Origin: Rotaria socialis
Taxonomy: Eukaryota; Rotifera; Eurotatoria; Philodinida; Philodinidae
Assembly (NCBI GenBank): GCA_905331475.1
Contig: CAJNYU010003131.1
Coordinates: forward strand, 1 to 64,000
Length of the DNA stretch: 64,000 nucleotides
Reading direction: 5' to 3'
This document shows positions 26,701 to 38,077 of the stretch, piece by piece (position 1 is the first letter of the stretch; each line of letters begins with the position of its first letter). A program made the position numbers and the translations under genes. Below the pieces are notes generated by a model. The model did no database searches and was not told where the DNA came from. It worked only from the letters and a program-made list of their open reading frames with translations.

Positions 26701-28275
26701 GGACGTGGAGTTTCAGTTTGGGATACCTTAGTGTATGGAATGAGAATGGATCGTTGCCAGTAGATATATTTATGAAGTAAGGATTTATAGTCATACTGTT
26801 ACTGATAAGTTTTTTAAGCAAAATCTCATTCAGTAGTCCGTGCTCTTACAAGCCTTGATCTGGTTATCAGATTCAAAATTATACGTCGTGATATCAAGCC
26901 GTTCGTTTTGTGAAAATTAAAACTGATGGAAGATTCTAAAAAATAGTCGGTGCCTTTCAGTGACTCGGCCAAAACAATTTAACTACTATTCGTAATCACT
27001 AAAAAACTGCCCAAGTAAGAAATTTCAATACCCATGGAAAGAATCATCTGGCAGGACTAGGAACTTCAATAAATATAGTAGTTGTATCATTACTAGAGAA
27101 TAAATATTTAGGCGATGCTATCACTATATTATGATATTAGATGCATCTAAAATATCATTAAAGTTGATGCCTTGATCTTAAAATTTTCTATAGATTAAAA
27201 AAATTCATATTTATTGTATAGTATGAGTACTGGGACGGTAAATTATCATGTTATTTATGAAGCATTTTGGATTTAAAAAATCTCTAGCTGAGAAAATTCC
27301 AAAATTGAAATTACAACTTGTTCGCGAATTTTGCCTTAATTATTCTGTTATCTACAAAAATGTGGACATTATTAAGGGTGTGATAGACGACACCGTCATA
27401 CGTGAACAAAGGAGACCTATTCGTTTCAGTCTCTGGTACAGCAGAATTATCAAACCACTCGACTATCTGCAAAAAGTTGAAACTTTCCTGGCGATTTGTC
27501 TATAGCCGTTCTGCTTTTAAAAGAATTTTTGACAAAACTGAAAATCGATCAAGTGTGCTGTGACTATAAAATAGCCCTACATGCATTCATGACTAGTTTT
27601 GGAGATTATTTCCAAAGATTACATGTGCATAACGGCGCAATAAAAAAAATTATCTATTGGACTCGTATCTCTTTCAAGTCCAAGAAACTTTACGAAGTCA
27701 GACTCATGTCGTGGACATCAATTTTAAAACTACCACAACCCCTAACTAAATGTAAATATCATTCTGATTTGCGATATTTAAAAAAAAGATGATTTGTGAA
27801 CACATTTTGAAAAATAAAATGAATATCTGTCTCAAATATTTGAATTGTTTTTTTGATTGAATCAAAAATAGTCGAAACAAAATAAATCAACATTTGAATT
27901 GTTCAACTTCACATCATTCGATTAATTGAATTTACTCAGCAAGATACACATATGTCTTTTCTCATCATTAGAGAAGTGTATCTCAACGAGACGATACACA
28001 GCAGGAAGAGAAAAGAAATGCTTTACAATATACAGATACGCACAAATTATATATATATATATATAAAAGAGAAAGAATCTATCTCCCAATCATTGACGAG
28101 TATCACCATGACGAATAGCCAATATCTCTTCGTCATTCGTTTATTTTCTCTTGATTGACAGAACAACCATAGAAGGGAAAAAACGCGAGATACTAATTCT
28201 CTTCTATCAAACGTTTTATGAGTATAATTGCCATCGAAACATACATTCACAACTAGTAAATTTAACAGACTAATA
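23719..28275. other. Long intergenic region with possible relics
   Basis: About 4.5 kb between divergently transcribed genes (SLC16 minus, MEIS plus). No intact gene is recognised. Two items merit mention. A 48-codon frame at 25501-25647 contains CKKCMGHMSHSRMSEHQNYH, which resembles a lone C2H2-type finger but has no continuation. A frame-broken stretch at 27248-27792 is listed separately. A short (TA)n run lies near 28045-28065. Part of this region should hold upstream control sequences for MEIS, but no specific site can be named. Confidence 0.5.
27248..27792 (+). pseudogene. Frame-broken coding-like relic, possibly transposase-derived
   Basis: Two overlapping open frames (27248-27505, then the +1-shifted frame through 27792) read as one degenerate protein-like stretch of about 180 residues if a frameshift near 27480-27500 is assumed. 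The segment with WYSRIIKPLDYLQKVETF followed by a hydrophobic patch and KEFLTKL is reminiscent of the region before the dimerisation domain of hAT transposases. I do not recognise a diagnostic catalytic motif. It could equally be a decayed unknown gene or chance open sequence. No splice structure was confirmed. Confidence 0.25.
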
Positions 28276-30803
28276 ATGGACATCAATTCTGTAAGGACCT
28301 ATTCTTTCATTTTACATCAATAATTTTTTTTTCTTAGTTAAATTGTTATTTGATGCATACGAATAAAGATCTTATCTACAGGTAAATCAAAAGAAAATAG
28401 ATTTTTATTTTTAAAAACTACATTCTTCTATTTAGTCATCCGTTGTTCCCATTATTAGCAATTCTATTTGATAAATGTGAATTAGCAACAAATTCTGCTA
28501 GTTTACTTGGAACAATTAACGAAGATATTGTTGAGTTTACCAAACAGGTATTTCTTAATTCAATTAAAACGATCATTGGCATCGCTGTTTTTTTTTTGTT
28601 CAATAGCTAAATAAAGAACAATTACAATGCTACAGATCAAACCCGGAAATGGATAATTTAGTAAGTGAAACATACGAGCGACCGACCAACACAGCTTTCT
28701 TGTCTTCGGATTATCGGAAATATATCGAAGATTACCTGTGTTTTTAGATGATACAAGCAGTACAAATCCTTCGATTTCATTTACTCGAAATCGAAAAAGT
28801 TCACGAATTGTGCGATAATTTTTGTCAGAAATATATTAACCTATTAAAAGGCAAAATGCCAATGTAAGAAAATCCTTTCTAGTGAAAAACAAAATTAATT
28901 TAATTTAATTAAGGGATATGGTTATGGATAATACGAAATATGAAGCAGAAGAAGACGAGGAAGAAGAAAGTATAATCAGTAACGATGATATTAAAACCAT
29001 ATGTGTATTACCGGTTAAAACCCAATATGTTTCACCTCAAATGTCAGTAACAGATGACATGAGTGAAAATTTCGAGAGCGATCCTTGTGAAGAAAACGAT
29101 GATATACCGCAACGTCGTCAAAAGAAACGAGGAATTTTTCCGAAATCGGCAACATCATTAATGCGCGCTTGGTTATTTCAACATTTAAGTGTAAATTCTT
29201 CAATTGACTTATTTATTATTTGTTGATTTTAATTAATTTATTATTATTATTATTATTGCAGCATCCATATCCATCAGAAGAGCAAAAGAAAATATTTGCT
29301 AGAGAAACGAACCTTAATATATTGCAAGTTAATAATTGGTATGTTCATCGCGTGACAAAAAGCAACTGTCACACACCATTCTTTTTTTTCGATTTCATTT
29401 CGCCTATGCACATCCGTTTTTAAACGTGTCATAATGGGAGATAGAAAATTAAACCTACAATTAAATTGTCATCGATTCATCAAAAGAAGCCATATGAAAG
29501 CTTTTTTTAAAATTTAAATAGCTTATTATATTCATTGTTTATTTTACAAACCGTTATGATTGAATTTCGTATTTGAAATGAGTTAACAAAGTCGAATCGA
29601 TTTCGTTCCTGTAAATAAGTGATTTCATAGGGAATCACTTTTGTGTGACACATGTATGGAGAGCATAGCATCATTAGCTCCAATTGGAAAATTCGATGTA
29701 ATCAGTTGAATAAATGTTCAGCGTAGCAAAATATAGTCTACATAAGAATTGGTCTCGGCCGAGTTCAGATCTAAAAATATATGATTCGATAGGCTGTATG
29801 CAGACGGGAGAAAAGTAATTTCGCTGAAATATTTTCCAACATTTGAAGTTTTTCATTAAAATTTATTTAGTCACTCGTCGATTTTCACAGTTATATTTGA
29901 GAACATTTCAATGGTGATTCTGTTTTCTCGACGTGTCATCATCGATTGAGTCAATCGATTGACACACACACATCAGATTTCATCTGATCAATTGTTCGAA
30001 AGATGAACTGTGCGAAAACAGTTAGCGCTCCGGGAATTTTTTCTTCTTCCTTATTTCGATCATGCAACCATTGATCATTAAACTTGTTCTTTCAAGGAGA
30101 TACACGCGGACGAACATTAGAAGATAATACTCTAACTCATCAATCATCTATTTTCCGTAGTCTATTGTTGTAAACATAGTGTTGACAGGTTTCAATCATC
30201 GATTAGACGTCTGTTTGACGGAAAGATGCAGCTGCTTTTCTTATTACTTGATAACTGACTTTTACTCTCAGCCTTTTTTGCTTGTTTGTTAATTAATAGG
30301 TTTATTAATGCGCGAAGGCGAATCGTACAGCCAATGATTGATCAGTCGAATCGTGCTGGTAAGTAGAATTGATTTATTTTAGAATCAATTGAAATTATAA
30401 AAATAGTTAGTTTACATGTCAGAATACGATACGCATCATTAAGATTTCGGAATAAAAAGTGTACAAGAACAAATGTATCTTATTTTCTTAGCAATGATGG
30501 GAACAGTTTGTAATGATTATTTGCCTACTAATCCTTATCCTACAATTGATCCAAGTCGAGCAGCGTACGAATTTCAGACAAGTATGCCATAATAGGTTTT
30601 ATTTTAATATTAATGTTTTCTTGTTGTTGATAGACTTGTATGATGATTTAGCAAGAACATCAGCATATCGATCACCGCCAATACCAATTTATGCATCGAT
30701 GTATCCGAATTCATTTTTTTCTGCAGTCACTGATCCGAGTAATACGTTGTTATCAACGCACTATGGAATCTCACCATCATCCTATCATGGACAAGAACAC
30801 TAA
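28276..30803 (+). CDS. MEIS: MEIS/homothorax TALE homeodomain transcription factor
   Basis: Ten exons: 28276-28290, 28338-28381, 28436-28547, 28607-28660, 28748-28863, 28914-29190, 29262-29338, 30300-30358, 30492-30581 and 30634-30803 (TAA). Phase is continuous, giving 337 residues. The MEIS N domain is split over exons 2-5: [18 protein letters not shown], a SNPEMDNL block, and [20 protein letters not shown] with KGKMPM. This is the PBX-binding region. An acidic linker follows. The homeodomain (about residues 190-255) includes [20 protein letters not shown], the [14 protein letters not shown] loop and [20 protein letters not shown]. The MEIS-type Ile50, Asn51 and Arg53 are all present. It is a nuclear DNA-binding PBX/Hox cofactor. 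A 961-bp intron splits the Trp48 codon of the homeodomain while other introns are near 50-130 bp. The predicted N terminus is shorter than in vertebrate MEIS; an upstream exon is possible. Confidence 0.93.
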
Positions 30804-31906
30804 AATGTTGCTGATAGTTTTTATACTCATGTCCACAAATGTATCTATTGAGTTTCTTTGTTTTTGATAAAAAAAAAGTAGACACTGTGATGACGTTATT
30901 TTTTCAAAACAAAAAAAAAGAGATAAATCAAAGAGTAGATGACTTTCGGCAAGAAACTTAGCCGATAGAATTTGTTTAACATGATTTATTTTTATCACTC
31001 GTAATGTTGATCAAAATTCGAATAGTGAATTTAGTATTCTTTGACCACTTTGCAATAATTTTACACAAAAGCCAGAAGTATTTTTATTATCTTCAATTAG
31101 ATTTCTATACCTCAGCGACTGATCGGCGATGTCTCATTTTGTGGAGTAAACCTTATTGAAGAATCATCGTAGATCATACTTCTGATCCTACAAAAACTTG
31201 ATTAGATCTCGAAATTTTGCTTCTCTGGCTAAAAGACTGCTGCGGTTAAATCTTTTTTACAAATTCATACATATTCATGGAAAGAAAAAAAAGTTCCGGA
31301 AACTCAAAATTTGACTTTTCATTACTTCATGATAAGTTCTGAGTTTATTGAAATCGAAGTATATTGCTAAAACCGCAAAAACCAAAAACATTAACAGTTG
31401 TAAGCAAACAAAATTTCCATCTTCTAACTTGGTTATGTTTTACATTTGGTTTTAACAAGTTTTCATTTCTTCTATTCGTCAAAATGAAAATTAGAATGTT
31501 TGAAAGCAATAAAATAGTAAAAGTTCATTTTGTCTGACTTTGATTATCATTAAAGAAGAAAACGGGATTGATTGTCATCAAAATTTACTTGTTGCAACTG
31601 ACTTTTCTCCTTGAAACCAAACGACAGAGATATCGTCGTTTCTCATCAACATGAGAATAAGGTGTGCACGATGCATTCGAGAAAATAGTAATGTAAAGAA
31701 AAAGCAGACCAGTCATCATCTAATCTTTTTCATGAATTTCGATACACGTGTTTTGTTTTGCATGCTTCGTATCTACAAAACAATTTTCATACTTCTGCCC
31801 ATCAATAAACCAACATAGCTCGGTAAGTTTTGCTTTTACGCCTTAATAATGACAAAAGAAAAAAAGCAAGACTATTTTTTATTGAAGGCAATAACCCTTC
31901 ACAAAT
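30804..31906. other. Intergenic between MEIS and first CoA-transferase gene
   Basis: About 1.1 kb holding the MEIS 3' untranslated region and the promoter of the next gene. No gene, RNA or named repeat is recognised. Confidence 0.5.
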
Positions 31907-33958
31907 ATGACAAGAGCCCTGATTGATAAAGGCTTATCATCCATTAAATCGGGGTCAAGAATCTTTATTCATGGTAAGTAGAGCAACACTGCTGAAAACT
32001 TTTCTGTGCAGATTCCAATGCATTTACTCGTGTTTCTCAAATGAAACGAGAACGAAACATACGAATTGCTGTGTGCTTTTCATCATACAAGTTAAAACTA
32101 TAATGTAATAACCAATTTTGAAAATATGAGTGAACTTAATTAAAGAGTTTACAATTAAAATTAGTATCTAGAGACCCTCTTTAGCAAGTGACTGACCATT
32201 TCTTGCTATGATTTAATTTTTTATTGCTATCAGGTTGCGGTGGCACACCACAACATCTCAATCGTCTATTGGCAGAACGTGCCAATGAACTTCGACGTGT
32301 CGAAATCATGGGCGTTCTCGCTCTTGACAATACATTTACTGATCCGAAATTAGAAAGCAGCTTTTTTGTCAATACTCTTTTCGCATCTGGTTTTGTACGA
32401 CCATGCATTGCTAATGGAACGGCTTCATATATCCCAGCATTACTCAGCGAAATGCCTCGTCTTTTCGATGAAAATATTCTACCACTCGATGCTGCTTTCA
32501 TTCAAGTGTCACCACCTGACATGCATGGCTATTGTTCACTTGGTATTTCAATTGAAGTAACAAGAGCTGCTCTAAGAAATGCAAAAAAGGTTTTTGCACA
32601 AATCAATCGTAATATGCCGCGTGTACATGGCGATACCTTTGTACATATGAATCAAATCGATGCGTATGTCGAACATGACGAACCATTGATTGAAGTAGAT
32701 TATTCAAAAGAAATCTCGGACGTTGAAAAAGCAATTGGAAAACATGTAGCCGAATTGATTGATGATAGAAGCACACGTAAGTAATGAAAGAATTATAGTA
32801 GCGATTTTCATCCTCGATGCTTACGATATTTGGTTTATACTTACATTTTTCTGATATGTAGAACATATAGATTTCTTATAAGGAAAGAAAGATTCGAAAT
32901 ACATAATTGAACGAACAATCGAAAAAAAAATGAATCAGTAGGAAGTTTTTTTTCTATCTTTTACTCCAGTAACTATTGAAACGCGCATGAGAAATTGTTA
33001 TTTCTAGTTCAAATGGGTATTGGAACCATTCCTGATTGTGTATTGAAATGTCTTGAAAATCATAAAGATCTAAGTATAGCATCAGAAATGATATCCGACG
33101 GCGTTATGAATTTAATTCAAAAAGGTGTTGTAACGAATCGTTATAAAAAATTTCATCCTGGAATAACAACATGTACGTTTATATTGGGTACGAGAAAACT
33201 CTACGATTATGTTAATGATANTATTTCTAGTTCAAATGGGTATTGGAACCATTCCTGATTGTGTATTGAAATGTCTTGAAAATCATAAAGATCTAAGTAT
33301 AGCATCAGAAATGATATCCGACGGCGTTATGAATTTAATTCAAAAAGGTGTTGTAACGAATCGTTATAAAAAATTTCATCCTGGAATAACAACATGTACG
33401 TTTATATTGGGTACGAGAAAACTCTACGATTATGTTAATGATAATCCAAATATATTTGCTTTTGACGTTGGAATAACTAATGATCCAACACAGATTCGTC
33501 AAAATCGAAAAATGTGTGCCATTAATGCCGCTATTGAAGTCGATCTTACTGGACAAGTTTGTGCAGATTCAATGGGTCAAATGCATTATTCAGGTGTTGG
33601 AGGACAAATGGATTTTATGCGTGGTGCTGCATTGAGTCACGAAGGGAAACCTATTCTTGTTCTACCATCACAAACAACAAATGGAGTTTCACGCATTGTT
33701 AATACAGTAAGTTTCGATATTCATTTTGTTTTGCAAATTTACTCTTTGCTATGTTTTTCGTACATCTAGTTAAAAGAAGGTGCTGGTGTAACAACAAGTC
33801 GAGCTCATGTTCATTATATAGTAACTGAATATGGTGCAACAAATTTGTTTGGTAAAAATTATCAACAACGAGCTAAAGCATTAATTGAATTAGCTCATCC
33901 GGATCATCGTGAAGCATTGGATCGTGCTGCTCATAAGCGTTTTAAAAATCTGTATTAA
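31907..33958 (+). CDS. 4-hydroxybutyrate / acetyl-CoA transferase-like enzyme, copy 1
   Basis: Exons 31907-31973, 32234-32776, 33231-33706 and 33770-33958 (TAA), 424 residues with matched phases. The second exon starts CGGTPQHLNRLLAE. The third contains MGIGTIPDCVL, ASEMISDGVM and the GVGGQMDFMRGAALS glycine motif, followed by TTSRAHVHYIVTEYG and ERAHPDHRE-like sequence at the C terminus. This is the class I CoA-transferase group that includes bacterial 4-hydroxybutyrate CoA-transferase and acetyl-CoA hydrolase/transferase. Glu in the SEM motif is the expected acyl-acceptor residue. It moves CoA between short-chain acids. The substrate is not determinable and no clear mitochondrial presequence is seen. 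An exact copy of the start of exon 3 (33008-33220) lies before an 'n' and is probably an assembly artefact, excluded here. A near copy of the gene follows 4.2 kb downstream. Confidence 0.88.
32999..33443 (+). repeat. Exact 222-bp duplication flanking a single N (assembly join)
   Basis: Bases 32999-33220 and 33222-33443 are identical as far as I can read them, separated by the only ambiguous base in the window (33221). Each copy begins in the intron end (TATTTCTAG) and runs into exon 3 of the CoA-transferase gene, ending at the same base of the codon series. Two contig ends that overlap but were joined with a gap character would look exactly like this. If real, it would duplicate an exon fragment without a donor site. 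Confidence 0.85.
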
Positions 33959-36161
33959 AATTTTCTTCAAATCGGAAAAACACTAAATGTCAGCGTTGTG
34001 ATCTACTAAAAATAAGACTAGAAATAGTGAATTTTATTAAAAATTTTCGAGTACATATGTATTGCACTGACTAAAAAATCACCTCGCTCTTGCATTTGGT
34101 CATTCGTAGAGTTAAAAGTGTTTTTATCAATACTAGTCATTATTGCAGTGCTCACTGTATAATATACACTAGAATTAAGAAATGACACTGATTTTTCTAA
34201 TGAAACATTCATTTTTCAAAACGCAAATAGATTGATGATATTTTGAGGCATATTCATCGCAGAGTAATAAATTCGCATTAATATTGATAGTAAAGTAAAT
34301 TTTCGTCTGATTTTTGCGAATATTCTCCTGTATCTTCTCAGACGAAGAAAAACGATATTCCAATGGCTTCTTTATGATTAATGAGAAATACAATAGACTA
34401 GACGTTACACTTTGCTCAAATATTTGTCTTATTATCAAACCATATGATATTTTGACGCTGACAATAGATGATATAATTTTTCGATGTCTTCGACACTTAT
34501 ATGACATATAAAACCATGAAAGATTAATTTCACAATAACTGTCAAGTTTTTAGTAATCATACCTGATCGATTAATTAAGTAATCAATACTCTGAAAGTTC
34601 ATGTCAACTGACACTATACGAAATCAAACAATTGAATTTACAGCTATGGTCACCGTTATAAATTTTTGAAAGCTGTATAGACTAAATGTCAATCGCACAT
34701 ATTGAACTCTTCTTTAAAAATATTTCTTTTATGAATGAGAATTCAAATAGCTTTTATAGTAGGCGGAGGGGGGCATTAACATTAATTTAATATTAATGTT
34801 AATGTTTCTCATTAATCATTAATATTAATGGATAATGGAAATCTTTAATTCAGTTCCGTTTAAAAAAATGATCCACCCCTATTTTAAAGTGTGATCGATT
34901 ACAAATGAATTATTCCGATTGTTTCAGTACAAATTTTTTTTTTAATACTTTTAGCCTCTTATTAATACTAATCACTGTGCGTGACAAGGACATCTTCTCT
35001 TTCTTATTTAAATGACTTATTAATGGCGATTAGTTTTGCAACATGCATAAAAATCTCGGATTACATATTAAGAAGTTTAGAAAAACATTTTCGGGCATAA
35101 TCGAGTTGATGAGTACACGACTCAAACTGAATCGAGGGAATATGTTATTCGACAATCGTCAATCGGATCTCCATTGAAAAAGGAAGAACTGGTCGCAGTC
35201 AACGAGAATATGAGTGAATTCTAATGATTTGTTTGTTTAAATAATGGTTGGCGAAGAAAATGTGTTTGTTTTTTTCTCTTGAAATAAAATGAACTTGATA
35301 AAGTACTAGTCATTAATTAGACTAGTTATGTAAAATTTAATTCATTTCAATCGATTGATTTCACATGCAAAACGCAACTCAAAATGTACGAGCGAAGGTA
35401 CGAAATCAATTAAATAACATTTTTGTCACGTTTAAACTCCGGCTAAAAGCTTAGAGAGATAAGATTTTCAAAAAATTGTGTCCGAAATTTTTGAATTCAA
35501 TCTTTTCCTACTGACGTTGCAGATCAAAAGTCAACAATATGACACTGAAATCAGATATCAATTCTGATTCCGAAAATAAAATAGTCGTTGACATCGAATC
35601 ACGTTATTTGTTTTTCGTGATGTTTAACCGCTTATAGTTTGAGTACGTAGTGCTTTGTACTGTTACAACTCTACGCGGATAACAAATTGAGTCTGGGAAA
35701 ATGATCCCGTTAACAAAAGCTGTCGCCCAGTTCACAACGATTACTTTATTATAATCGAGCAGCGAAGTATTCGAAACTTTCTCCATACCATGAAATCGAC
35801 ATATACCGACAACTACTGATCAGTTTGTACATCATATCGGAACAGAACAAGTAAAATATGGACTGCAACTCGTATACTTAATGGTGGAAATACAGAACCG
35901 TGATGCCTCAAAGAGAGAGTAATCATCCGATAAGTCTATGATTTCATATAGAGAGATTGTATTCTTTACTTGAAAATTGTTCCTGTTAATATCAAATTAC
36001 TGGCGTCCAAATGATGAAAGTCGGTTAAATTGAGATGGCCTTCTGAAATAGATACAAGTAGAATACAATATTTCTCTAATTCATTTATGTCACAAACGAA
36101 TACCGAACCAAGTAAAATAAAATAGATTTCTAGTTTTTTTATATTATAAATACTTGTCAAT
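33959..36161. other. Intergenic between the tandem CoA-transferase genes
   Basis: About 2.2 kb with no supported gene. A perfect AT-rich palindrome with 13-base arms and a 5-base loop lies at 34774-34804 (CATTAACATTAAT and its complement), in a tract of ATTAATGTT-like repeats up to about 34835. Otherwise nothing is recognised. Confidence 0.5.
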
Positions 36162-38077
36162 ATGGCACGAATGCACATTGATCAAGCTTTATCGCTTATT
36201 AAATCTGGCTCACGTATATTTATTCATGGTACGTAAAATAAAAATATGGTGTAAGAATTTTTTAATATTTACAATGAATGTGTAAATGCATTTGCTCGAT
36301 TACATTTTTCCATCTCGAATTATAAAGGTAATCATTTGCGGAATGATCTATGCCAACAGAACTTAAGTTTGAAAGTTTTCGTGTTCAATACAATTCATTT
36401 ACCTTTCAAGACAGAACTTGTTGCTTCGTCTTTCCTATTTCTTATGCTGCGTATCCCAACTGTTTGCGCTCTATATACTCAAGAATTTTACAAATTTCAA
36501 ATAGAAAACGTTATTCATATATTTTTTTATTATACTTAGGTTGCGCTGGTACACCACAACATCTCAATCGTCTACTCGCTCAACATGCAAGTAGACTTCG
36601 ACGTGTCGAAGTCACGGGCATTCTCGCTCTTGACAATACATTTACTGATCCGAAATTAAAAGACAGCTTTTTTGTCAACAGTCTCTTTGTATCTGGTTTT
36701 GTTCGACCATGTGTTGCTAATGGTACGGCTTCATATATCCCAGCATTACTCAGTGAAATGCCTCGTCTTTTCGATGACAATGTTCTACCACTCGATGCTG
36801 CTTTCATTCAAGTATCACCACCTGATAAACACGGTTATTGTTCACTGGGTGTTTCAGTCGAAGCAACAAGAGCTGCTCTAAGAAATGCAAAAAAGGTTTT
36901 TGCACAAATCAATCGTAATATGCCGCGTGTACATGGTGATACCTTTGTACATATGAATCAAATCGATGCTTATGTCGAACATGACGAACCATTGATTGAA
37001 GTAGATTATTCAAAAGAAATCTCGGACGTTGAACGAACAATTGGAAAGCGTGTAGCGGAATTGATTGATGATAGAAGTACACGTAAGTAAGAAATAGTAG
37101 ATGATTTCATAATTATTCTATTAGAAAACAGATCTTTTCACGGCGTGTTAGAATTAAATAAAACGATAATCGGGTGGTACGTCGTATAGTTTAAAGCGCA
37201 AAAAATTCATCTTCATTTCTCTAGAGCATTAAGGTATTTAAATAATTTTACCATGGTTTATTTTTCAATATTTCTAGTCGCATAATTTAAAAATAGCTAA
37301 AATTGATTCTCGTAAATATAATAAACTATATTGAACTTCTATTTCTAGTTCAAATGGGTATTGGAACCATTCCTGATTGTGTATTGAAATGTCTTGAAAA
37401 TCATAAAGATCTAAGTATAGCATCAGAAATGATATCCGACGGCGTTATGAATTTAATTCAAAAAGGTGTTGTAACGAATCGTTACAAAAAATTTCATCCT
37501 GGAATAACAACATGTACCTTTATATTGGGTACGAAAAAACTTTATAATTTTGTGGACGATAATCCAAATGTTATTGTCTTGGATGTTGGTATAACAAATG
37601 ATCCAACGGAGATTCGTCGAAATTCGAAAATGTGTGCGATTAACGCTGCTATTGAAGTCGATCTTACTGGACAAGTTTGTGCAGATTCAATAGGTCAAAT
37701 GCATTATTCAGGTGTTGGAGGACAAATGGATTTTATGCGTGGTGCTGCATTGAGTCACGAAGGGAAACCTATTCTTGTTCTACCATCACAAACAACAAAA
37801 GGAATCTCACGCATTGTTAATACAGTAAGTTTCGATATTCATTTTTTTTTTGCAAATTTTCTCTTGGCTATGTTTTTCGTACATCTAGTTAAAAGAAGGT
37901 GCTGGTGTAACAACAACTCGAGCTCATGTTCATTACGTCGTAACTGAATATGGTGTGGCAAATTTGTTTGGTAAAAATTATCAACAACGAGCTAAAGCAT
38001 TAATTGAATTAGCTCATCCGGACCATCGTGAAGCATTGGATCGTGCTGCTCATAAGCGTTTTAAGAATCTTTATTAA
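36162..38077 (+). CDS. 4-hydroxybutyrate / acetyl-CoA transferase-like enzyme, copy 2
   Basis: Exons 36162-36228, 36540-37082, 37349-37824 and 37889-38077 (TAA), 424 residues. All four exons have exactly the same lengths and phases as copy 1, showing tandem duplication after the introns were in place. Exon 2 differs from copy 1 at about 22 of 181 residues. The same motifs are present: CAGTPQHLNRLLAQ, ASEMISDGVM with the acceptor Glu, GVGGQMDFMRGAALS and TTTRAHVHYVVTEYG. The second intron differs greatly from copy 1, while the third intron and parts of exons 2 and 3 are almost identical, which points to patchy gene conversion. Function is as for copy 1. It has no gap or duplication, so it serves as a clean reference for the family here. 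Confidence 0.9.

Noticed and set aside
28045..28065. (TA)n tract as a promoter TATA region for MEIS
   Set aside because: A dinucleotide run 210 bp before the first coding exon is not evidence of a TATA box; it is treated as a microsatellite.
33008..33220. An extra exon, i.e. a real internal exon duplication in CoA-transferase copy 1
   Set aside because: The copy is exact, ends at the sole N, lacks a splice donor, and the sister gene has only one such exon. A contig-overlap artefact explains it better.
34774..34804. AT-rich palindrome as a replication origin or terminator
   Set aside because: It lies in a run of ATTAATGTT-like simple repeats. The palindrome is a likely by-product of low complexity and there is no functional context.
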